From positions 1 through 11,282 of the forward strand of contig JASBRM010000188.1 in NCBI GenBank assembly GCA_030149405.1: 11,282 nucleotides of DNA, given 5' to 3'. This DNA comes from Neptuniibacter sp. GTDB taxonomy: Bacteria > Pseudomonadota > Gammaproteobacteria > Pseudomonadales > Balneatricaceae. Within the stretch, counting starts at the first letter, position 1. Each line of letters starts with the position of its first letter. Positions 1-5,567 of the stretch are shown in pieces. Under the pieces are notes generated by a model. It did no database searches. It had not been told where the DNA came from and saw only the letters and a list, made by a program, of their open reading frames with translations. A program made the position numbers and the translations under genes.

Positions 1-198
1 GTTGTCAAAGAAATTCTGAACATTACGGAATGTGCTTTTATCGGTAATGGGCCCGGCCGTTAAGGGCAAGGCTGGTGAGAGTTCGTATCCATCCTGGAGC
101 CATTCTTCAGAATAGGTAAAACTCCAAGTGCCATTATTATCTTCAAGAGTGCCAACTTGTTGGTGATTGATGTAAGCCACTAAAATCCGTTGTGTCAT
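1..198 (-). CDS. hipA: HipA-family toxin kinase, N-terminal fragment (cut by window edge)
   Basis: The reverse strand reads from an ATG at 198 to the window edge, 66 codons, starting MTQRILVAYINHQQVGTLED. This matches the N-terminal subdomain of HipA toxins: a short beta-strand opening with a 'hhVGxL' turn, an aromatic 'WSFTYSEEWL' strand, then 'LSPALPLT' and 'RNVQNFFDN', which in full HipA proteins leads into the 'LLPEG' segment. Known HipA proteins are Ser/Thr kinases of about 400-440 aa that phosphorylate targets such as glutamyl-tRNA synthetase and are held in check by HipB. The kinase core and its catalytic residues lie outside the window, so activity cannot be judged. The start codon overlaps the hipB stop in an ATGA arrangement. 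A Shine-Dalgarno-like AAGGA (208-212, minus strand) lies nine bases upstream, so translation is probably coupled to hipB. Confidence 0.85.
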   Translation of the reverse strand, partial: MTQRILVAYINHQQVGTLEDNNGTWSFTYSEEWLQDGYELSPALPLTAGPITDKSTFRNVQNFFDN

Positions 199-653
199 GT
201 CAGAGGTTCCTTCTCTTTATCGTTATTCTGGGCATCGGTTAACTCAAGCCCTAGCTCTTTAATTACACCCAGCACTGTGGCAATGGAAACCGAATCATCG
301 CCACGTTCAATCTTGCCTAATATCGTATGCTGGCAACCCACAATGGCAGCAAGATCCTCCTGCCTGATTTTCTGCTGCTTTCTAACGAATTTGATCTTCT
401 GTCCCAGAGTTTTAAAGCTATCTACCCACAGATATTCATCAATGTGTTTGCTACAGACAAATAGCTTCAGCCCCAGTTCCTGAGCTATGGTAATGATAAA
501 CCGGGTTTTTGTACCTGTTGCGCCCTGTTCAATGTTACGTACTGTCCTGTCCGAGACTTCGCAATATGAAGCTAGATCTTCTTGTCTGAATCCTTGGCTT
601 TTCCTGATTTCTTTCAGGCATAACCCTAGCTCAACTGGCGTTTGGAAAGTCAC
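195..653 (-). CDS. hipB: HipB-like antitoxin with two tandem Xre/HTH domains
   Basis: A 152-aa DNA-binding protein just upstream of hipA and overlapping it by 4 bases, the usual antitoxin-toxin order. It contains two helix-turn-helix (HTH_3/Xre) domains, at about residues 9-64 and 82-138. The halves align without gaps in the core and share RK-Q--RQEDLA, a following I--IE-G and a final ELGL-L, so the gene looks like an internal duplication. Typical HipB is about 70-100 aa with one such domain and dimerises on its operator; here one chain may supply two reading heads. The start is GTG at 653: an in-frame TAA lies four codons upstream and AAGAG sits six bases before it. A promoter and three repeated operator-like sites lie directly upstream, which fits autorepression. 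The hydrophilic tail DAQNNDKEKEPLT may be flexible. The family call is secure; the name HipB rests on the adjacent hipA. Confidence 0.85.
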   Translation of the reverse strand: MTFQTPVELGLCLKEIRKSQGFRQEDLASYCEVSDRTVRNIEQGATGTKTRFIITIAQELGLKLFVCSKHIDEYLWVDSFKTLGQKIKFVRKQQKIRQEDLAAIVGCQHTILGKIERGDDSVSIATVLGVIKELGLELTDAQNNDKEKEPLT

Positions 654-666
654 AATAGGCTCTTAA

Positions 667-784
667 ATCGGTAAAATAATGTAGATTATATGCGATAAAT
701 CATGATTTTCAAGAAATCGGAATAATAATGTAGATTTATATGGATTTAAGGTGGAAAATGGTATATCGGAATTATAATGTGGAT
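667..784. repeat. Three 20-bp operator-like direct repeats with exact 49-bp period
   Basis: Three near-identical 20-bp sites lie at 667-686 (atcggtaaaataatgtagat), 716-735 (atcggaataataatgtagat) and 765-784 (atcggaattataatgtggat). Starts are exactly 49 bp apart, and similarity extends weakly for about 8 bases past each site. Each is an imperfect palindrome with ATC...GAT ends, as expected for a dimeric helix-turn-helix regulator. Site 1 abuts the hipBA -10 box and site 2 flanks the -35 box. The most economical reading is HipB operators. They do not match the E. coli HipB operator pattern TATCC-N8-GGATA, so specificity would differ. Confidence 0.6.
685..712 (-). promoter_or_regulatory. Probable sigma-70 promoter for hipBA
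   Basis: On the minus strand a TTGAAA -35 box (707-712) and a perfect TATAAT -10 box (685-690) are separated by 16 bp. Transcription would start near 677-679, giving a leader of about 25 bases before the GTG start of hipB at 653. The -10 box shares two bases with operator-like repeat 1 and the -35 box lies just beside repeat 2, the geometry expected for repression by HipB. Predicted by pattern only. Confidence 0.6.
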
Positions 785-879
785 TTTTTTTGGTTTTTGA
801 AAGTTCCAGTTTCTATTTAGCTTGAAGTTGCGCGCGTTCGATCCCAAAAACGGATGAAGTTATAGACGTTTAAACCGGG

Positions 880-908
880 TTGCATAAAATTCAACCAACT
901 CATATGAT
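880..908 (+). promoter_or_regulatory. Probable promoter for the type I secretion operon
   Basis: TTGCAT (880-885) and TATGAT (903-908) are separated by an ideal 17 bp on the plus strand. This predicts a start near 915 and a leader of about 35 bases before the exporter ATG at 950. No other promoter-like pair as good was noticed in 785-949. Nothing else recognisable was found in the stretch 785-879. Confidence 0.45.
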
Positions 909-949
909 TGTGCAAATAATAAAATCAACACGGAATTGTTGTTGCCAGT

Positions 950-3205
950 ATGGATACACAGGCAGAGTCTCAAGTAGACACAGGTCTAAGTTCGTTAATT
1001 ACCTTAGCTCGTTTCCATCAGCTCCCTGCTGAAGAGCCTCAAATCCAACATCAGTTTGGCGTCCCCGGTGAGTTGTTTGGTGATACCGAAATCCTCCGTG
1101 CTGCAAAATCTCTGGGTTTCAAAACCCGCCAAACTACACTCACATTTGAAAAGTTAAATAACTCAATCCTACCCGCGATTATCGTTACTAAATCGGGTGA
1201 ATATGCTGTTTTAGCTAAAGCCGCTCAGGCATCTGAGATGAGCCACGCCGGAGGTGGTGAGGAGAGTGTAGAGGAGAGCGCAGGAGGTAAGGCTCAATCT
1301 CAGCCTCAAGGAAAGGTACTGGTTCTGTTCCCGGATAAAAACCAACCGGACTCTTTGAGTGAAGATGAACTAAATGAGATCTGGTCAGGTGAAATGATAC
1401 TGATCAGTAAGCGCGAAGGCCTGCTAACCAGTTTTAAAGAGTTTGATATCAAGTGGTTTATCCCGGCTTTGCTGAAGTACAAAAAGTTCTTTGGTGAAGT
1501 GATTCTGATCTCATTCTTCCTACAGCTCTTCGCTCTGGTCACACCCCTGTTCTTCCAGGTGGTGATGGATAAAGTGCTGGTACACCGCGGCTTTACCACG
1601 CTGGATGTACTCGCCTTTGGTTTTGTCTGTATCGCGGTGTTTGATGCCATTCTGGGTGGTTTAAGAAACTATGTGTTCTCCCATACCACCAACCGTGTGG
1701 ATGTAGAATTAGGTGCACGGCTGTTCAACCATCTGGTTTCCCTACCACTCTCATATTTCGAATCCCGACAGGTAGGTCAAAGTGTTGCTCGTGTTCGGGA
1801 ATTGGATACGATCCGCAACTTTATCACCGGTACAGCACTGACTCTGGTGATTGATCTGTTCTTTACGGTGGTGTTTTTTGCGGTGATGTGGCTCTACAGC
1901 CCCACACTGACCATCATCGTGATGCTGACTATTCCTTTTTACATTGCTCTGTCTATTTTCATTACACCTATTCTGCGTCACCGTCTGGATGAGAAGTTTA
2001 AACACGGCGCAGAGAATCAGGCCTTTCTGGTTGAAGCAGTTACTGGTGTAGAAACTCTGAAAGCCATGTCGGTAGAACCGCAGATGCAGCGTAAGTGGGA
2101 AGATCAGTTATCCAAATACGTAACTGCATCTTTCCGCACACAGAACCTGAATAATATAGCGAATCAGATTGCAGGTTTTATCAGCAAAATAACTACTGTG
2201 TTGATCATCTGGTATGGCGCCCATCTGGTGATTGAAGGGGCGTTAACCGTAGGTCAGTTAATCGCTTTTAATATGATTGCAGGTCGAGTATCCGGGCCTA
2301 TCCTGAAACTAGTTCAGTTATGGCAGGATTTCCAGCAAGCGGGTATCTCTGTTAAACGCCTTGGCGATATTCTCAATACCCCAACTGAACCCGGTTACAA
2401 CCCCAACCGCAGTACTCTGCCGCAGCTCAAAGGGCAGGTGAACTTTGAACACCTTAACTTCAGATACCGCCCGGATGGTCCCCGCATTCTCAATGATATT
2501 TCACTTCAGGTCAGGCCGGGTGAAGTGATCGGTATTGTCGGTCGTTCCGGTTCCGGTAAAAGTACTCTGACCAAACTGGTTCAGCGTATGTATGTACCCG
2601 AAGCAGGGCGTGTTTTGATCGACGGTGTTGATCTGGCCATGGTAGATACCGCATGGTTGAGACGAAATATCGGTGTGGTACTGCAAGAGAATTTCCTGTT
2701 TAACCGTAGTATCCGTGAAAACATCGCCCTGGCGAATCCTGGCCTGCCGATGGAAGCGGTTGTGCAGGCCGCAAAACTGGCCGGTGCCCATGAATTTATT
2801 CTTGAACTGCCCGAAGGTTACGACAACCCGGTAGGTGAGCATGGTTGTAATCTCTCTGGCGGTCAGCGTCAGCGTATCGCCATCGCCCGTGCTTTGATTA
2901 CCAACCCAAGAATCCTGATCTTTGATGAAGCCACCAGTGCGTTGGATTATGAATCCGAGAGGATCATCCAGCACAACATGGCGGCCATTTGTAAAAACCG
3001 AACCGTATTTATTATTGCGCATCGACTCAGCACGGTACGTCAGTGCGATCGCATTATCGTGATGGATAAAGGCCGTATTGTTGAAAGTGGCGATCATGAT
3101 GAACTGATTCATCAGCAGGGTTATTACCACCAGTTACACAGCATGCAGAGTGGAATAGGCAAGCCGTTAAGACCCGTACAAAGAGGCCCGGCACAAACGA
3201 CATAG
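950..3205 (+). CDS. hlyB: Type I secretion ABC transporter/permease, HlyB type with inactive C39-like domain
   Basis: A 751-aa inner-membrane exporter that uses ATP to drive secretion of a substrate with a C-terminal signal, here presumably the RTX protein at 5568. Residues 1-91 form a C39-peptidase-like domain in which the catalytic Cys position of the D-C-G motif is Thr11 (D-T-G), so it is a docking rather than a cleaving domain, as in HlyB. Residues 92-121 are a Gly/Glu/Ser/Gln-rich insertion. Membrane segments follow at about 180-450. The nucleotide-binding domain has Walker A GRSGSGKS (531-538), Q-loop Gln579, signature LSGGQ (635-639), Walker B ILIFDE with catalytic Glu660, D-loop SALD and H-loop His691, all intact. 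The length exceeds E. coli HlyB (707 aa), partly through the insertion. An in-frame TAA at 920-922 makes the ATG at 950 the only good start, although no clear Shine-Dalgarno sequence precedes it. The symbol denotes family, not proven orthology. Confidence 0.93.
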   Translation: MDTQAESQVDTGLSSLITLARFHQLPAEEPQIQHQFGVPGELFGDTEILRAAKSLGFKTRQTTLTFEKLNNSILPAIIVTKSGEYAVLAKAAQASEMSHAGGGEESVEESAGGKAQSQPQGKVLVLFPDKNQPDSLSEDELNEIWSGEMILISKREGLLTSFKEFDIKWFIPALLKYKKFFGEVILISFFLQLFALVTPLFFQVVMDKVLVHRGFTTLDVLAFGFVCIAVFDAILGGLRNYVFSHTTNRVDVELGARLFNHLVSLPLSYFESRQVGQSVARVRELDTIRNFITGTALTLVIDLFFTVVFFAVMWLYSPTLTIIVMLTIPFYIALSIFITPILRHRLDEKFKHGAENQAFLVEAVTGVETLKAMSVEPQMQRKWEDQLSKYVTASFRTQNLNNIANQIAGFISKITTVLIIWYGAHLVIEGALTVGQLIAFNMIAGRVSGPILKLVQLWQDFQQAGISVKRLGDILNTPTEPGYNPNRSTLPQLKGQVNFEHLNFRYRPDGPRILNDISLQVRPGEVIGIVGRSGSGKSTLTKLVQRMYVPEAGRVLIDGVDLAMVDTAWLRRNIGVVLQENFLFNRSIRENIALANPGLPMEAVVQAAKLAGAHEFILELPEGYDNPVGEHGCNLSGGQRQRIAIARALITNPRILIFDEATSALDYESERIIQHNMAAICKNRTVFIIAHRLSTVRQCDRIIVMDKGRIVESGDHDELIHQQGYYHQLHSMQSGIGKPLRPVQRGPAQTT

Positions 3206-3235
3206 GATAGAAAACGTAAGGCTAAGAAACTCGTC

Positions 3236-3459
3236 ATTCCAGCGCAGGCTGGAATTTATATAGAGGCGTTACAAAAAGAACCGTCACTCCTGCGAAGGCA
3301 GAAGCCTATTAAGGGAACTGAAACTTAAAACACCGTCATTCCAGCGAAGGCTGGAATCTAAAAAGGGGCGTTGCAAAAAACAACGACACTCCTGAGTAGG
3401 CAGGAGTCTGTTAAGGGAACTGAAACTTAAAACACCGTCATTCCAGCGTAGGCTGGAAT
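3236..3459. repeat. 102-bp tandem repeat (2.2 copies) with alternating REP/dRS3-like palindromes
   Basis: This fills most of the roughly 300-base gap between the exporter and adaptor genes. Unit 1 (3236-3337) and unit 2 (3338-3439) are highly similar, with near-identical ends including aagggaactgaaacttaaaa. A third partial copy starts at 3440. Each unit carries palindrome type A, ATTCCAGC-gNAg-GCTGGAAT (3236-3255, 3338-3357, 3440-3459), and type B, ACTCCTG...CAGGAGT (perfect arms at 3388-3407, decayed at 3286-3305). Palindromes therefore recur every 50-52 bp. Type A resembles the dispersed 'GTCATTCC...GGAATC' repeats known from many beta- and gammaproteobacteria. No T-run follows any arm, so these are not classical terminators, but the hairpins could stabilise mRNA or reduce downstream expression. 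Confidence 0.8.
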
Positions 3460-3503
3460 CCATAAACAAGTAAGCTGTAAACAAAACGGACATTTAAAAC
3501 AGC

Positions 3504-4928
3504 ATGAAATGGATCAGCAACATCAAACAAAAATGGGAAGAACGTTCCAGCATGGGCGATAACGACCTCGCCCGTCAGGAACTGGCGTTCCTTCCTGCTG
3601 CGCTGGAAATAAAAGAAAAACCACCTCATCCAGCCAGCCGGGTAACCGCCTATGTGCTGCTTACTCTATTCACCATTGGAGTGGTCTGGGCCTGCGTGGG
3701 AGAAGTAGATATTGTCGCCACCGCAGAAGGTAAAATAGTGCCTTCCGGGCAGGTGAAGCAGATCCAGCCTTATGAACGCGCAGTGGTCTCAAAAATACTG
3801 GTTAAAGACGGGCAACCCGTTAAAGCAGGACAACCACTGATAGAGCTTGACCGAGGCCAAACCGGAGCTAATCAGAAACAGCTTGAACAGGAACTTCAGC
3901 AAAACCGCCTCAACTACCAACGCCTCACTTATTTTAAGCAGTACTTAGATCAACTCGATCAGCCCAATCAAACTCCTGACGAAACAATCACTACAAACGT
4001 CAGTCAGCAAACCGAATGGCCCCAAAGCTCCAGCTATCAACAGCAACAACAGGAGCTTCTATTACAGCAACAAAAAGAAAATGTCCGCTCAGAAATATTG
4101 CGGTTAGAGCAACAACTGGTGGATCGAACTGCAGAGCAACAAGTGAACTTCGCGCTCATTAATAAACTTAAAGGAACCCTGCCTCTGATTACCCAGCGCG
4201 TAGAAGCACTGGAAAAACTGCTGAAACAGAAAATGGCGGCCCGGGTTCAGTATCTGGAACTGGAGCAACAACGAGTAGAACAACAGCAGGACTTGATCGG
4301 AGCCAAAGCCAGCAACCGCAGACTGGTCGCGCAGATAGACGAACTGAAACAACAGCGCAACACCTTTATCGCCCAAACCCGCAGTGACAACCTGCAACAG
4401 CTTCTGCAAACCGACCGTGAATATTTAAGCCTTACCGAAGAACTGAACAAAGCTAAAGACCTGAATAAAAAACAGATCCTCACCTCACCGGTGGATGGCA
4501 TTGTGCAGGAACTGGCGGTGCATACCGTAGGTGGCGTTGTTACCGAAGCTCAACCCATAATGAAAATCGTACCGGAAAACCAGCAACTGGAAGTAGAAGC
4601 CTGGCTGGAGAATAAAGACATCGGTTTTGTGTATCCGGAGCAAACAGCAGAAGTCAAAATCCACACCTTCCCCTTCACCAAATACGGCATTATTGATGGC
4701 AAGGTCGAAACCGTCTCTGCCGATGCTACCGCAGATGAACAACGCGGTCTTATTTATAAAGCCAAAGTTCTGCTGGAAAAAAGCAGTTTAATGGTGGATG
4801 GGCGCAATGTTCAGTTAGTGCCGGGCATGGGTATAAGTGCAGAGATTAAAATTGGGAAGCGGTTATTAATTGAATATATAACAGCGCCTTTGCTTAGGTA
4901 TAAGGATGAGAGTTTAGATGAAAGATAA
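3504..4928 (+). CDS. hlyD: HlyD-family type I secretion periplasmic adaptor
   Basis: A 474-aa membrane-fusion protein linking the ABC exporter to an outer-membrane channel across the periplasm. It has a cytoplasmic N terminus (1-44), one membrane helix (about 45-66), the first half of a lipoyl/barrel-sandwich domain (about 82-118, 'ILVKDGQPVKAGQPLIEL'), and a long Gln/Leu-rich coiled-coil hairpin (about 120-345). The second lipoyl half follows ('TSPVDGIVQEL'), then a beta-barrel region. The C-terminal motif GM-ISAEIKIGKR-LIEY is followed by PLLRYKDESLDER, characteristic of the HlyD family. Length is typical (E. coli HlyD, 478 aa). An in-frame TAA at 3495-3497 excludes an upstream start; no strong Shine-Dalgarno sequence is visible. 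The 3' end overlaps the lipoprotein gene by 11 bases. The TolC-type partner is not in this window. Confidence 0.93.
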   Translation: MKWISNIKQKWEERSSMGDNDLARQELAFLPAALEIKEKPPHPASRVTAYVLLTLFTIGVVWACVGEVDIVATAEGKIVPSGQVKQIQPYERAVVSKILVKDGQPVKAGQPLIELDRGQTGANQKQLEQELQQNRLNYQRLTYFKQYLDQLDQPNQTPDETITTNVSQQTEWPQSSSYQQQQQELLLQQQKENVRSEILRLEQQLVDRTAEQQVNFALINKLKGTLPLITQRVEALEKLLKQKMAARVQYLELEQQRVEQQQDLIGAKASNRRLVAQIDELKQQRNTFIAQTRSDNLQQLLQTDREYLSLTEELNKAKDLNKKQILTSPVDGIVQELAVHTVGGVVTEAQPIMKIVPENQQLEVEAWLENKDIGFVYPEQTAEVKIHTFPFTKYGIIDGKVETVSADATADEQRGLIYKAKVLLEKSSLMVDGRNVQLVPGMGISAEIKIGKRLLIEYITAPLLRYKDESLDER

Positions 4929-5544
4929 ATCGATTAAACAATATCTGTTTTTATTCCTTTCTATTTTTTTAGCAGGCTGTAGTGATCCAGCTATGGAAGA
5001 ATTTGAAAGGCTTTGTGCTGAAGAGGCCGAAGAAAAGATCGGAGAGCCGATAGAAGTCGACGGTTTCTTTTTTGCGTCTGAAGATGATTGTGCTACTTGC
5101 CGAATCAGATTGCCTCCTCGCGGGAATTACAAATACATTGAATGGTTTAATACAGAGAAAAGCAGAAATATGGGGGAGCTTAAACTCAATCAGTATTACC
5201 GGATGTACCAAGCACCTAAAGACAACCCTTACTGTAATTGGATGGTTGCAAAAACAAAAGATAGAGACGATGTAGATTTTTGTATTGTCACTGAGCCCGT
5301 CACTAAAGTTATAAGCACATATGGATTTCGCCACGAGATAGTTATGAAAGCGAAATTCAATGATGCAGAAATATGGGAACACTATAAAGAAATATATGAA
5401 ATAAGTGGGGCTGTAATTTCCAATGAGAAAAAATACAGGCTGTTTTCAAATGTGAATTCAGCTTTTAACCCTGCCAGCCATATTAATTGTAAAGACAATG
5501 TGGGCGTTAAATTTCACGGAAATCTTTTGAAACCAAAAGAATAA
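4918..5544 (+). CDS. Small cysteine-containing lipoprotein of unknown function
   Basis: A 208-aa protein with a clear lipoprotein signal peptide: MKDKSIK, a hydrophobic stretch YLFLFLSIF, then lipobox LAGC with acylated Cys21. Ser at +2 suggests sorting to the outer membrane. The mature part is hydrophilic, rich in charged and aromatic residues, and has six further cysteines (33, 58, 61, 106, 122, 191), including a C-x-x-C at 58-61, which could form three disulphides. I do not recognise its family. The start ATG lies inside the last codons of hlyD, with AAGGA eleven bases upstream, so it is translated from the same operon. The RTX gene begins 23 bases downstream. The gene is visibly A+T-richer than hlyB and hlyD (for example 17 G+C in the 60 bases from 5341), suggesting separate ancestry. 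Possible roles are an accessory, folding, anchoring or protective partner of the RTX protein; none is proved. Confidence 0.75.
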   Translation: MKDKSIKQYLFLFLSIFLAGCSDPAMEEFERLCAEEAEEKIGEPIEVDGFFFASEDDCATCRIRLPPRGNYKYIEWFNTEKSRNMGELKLNQYYRMYQAPKDNPYCNWMVAKTKDRDDVDFCIVTEPVTKVISTYGFRHEIVMKAKFNDAEIWEHYKEIYEISGAVISNEKKYRLFSNVNSAFNPASHINCKDNVGVKFHGNLLKPKE

Positions 5545-5567
5545 TATAAAAATTAAAGGGATTTAAT

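Noticed and set aside
667..784. Iterons of a replication origin
   Set aside because: There are only three sites, no replication initiator gene is present, and they coincide with the hipBA promoter, so operators are the simpler reading.
2501..3130. A 209-codon antisense frame within the exporter gene
   Set aside because: It lies opposite the highly conserved ATPase domain, whose motifs are all intact on the plus strand; no domain is recognisable in the antisense product.
3236..3459. CRISPR array
   Set aside because: The repeat unit is 102 bp with palindromes nested inside and the sequence between palindromes is itself repeated, so there are no unique spacers; no cas genes are present.
3236..3459. 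Intrinsic transcription terminators after the exporter gene
   Set aside because: The 8-bp stems are plausible hairpins, but no run of T follows any arm on either strand, and the downstream adaptor gene has no obvious promoter of its own.
3284..3493. A 69-codon minus-strand reading frame across the intergenic repeats, with twice-repeated DSSLRWNDGVLSFSSLNRLL
   Set aside because: The protein repeat is the translation of the 102-bp DNA repeat and its palindromes. Such 'SSLRWND'-type peptides are a well-known artefact of this dispersed repeat class.
4928..5567. A HlyC-like acyltransferase gene, as found in RTX toxin operons
   Set aside because: The only gene between hlyD and the RTX gene is a lipoprotein with a lipobox. 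No acyltransferase-like sequence occurs in the window, so classical acylated pore-forming toxin activity is not supported.
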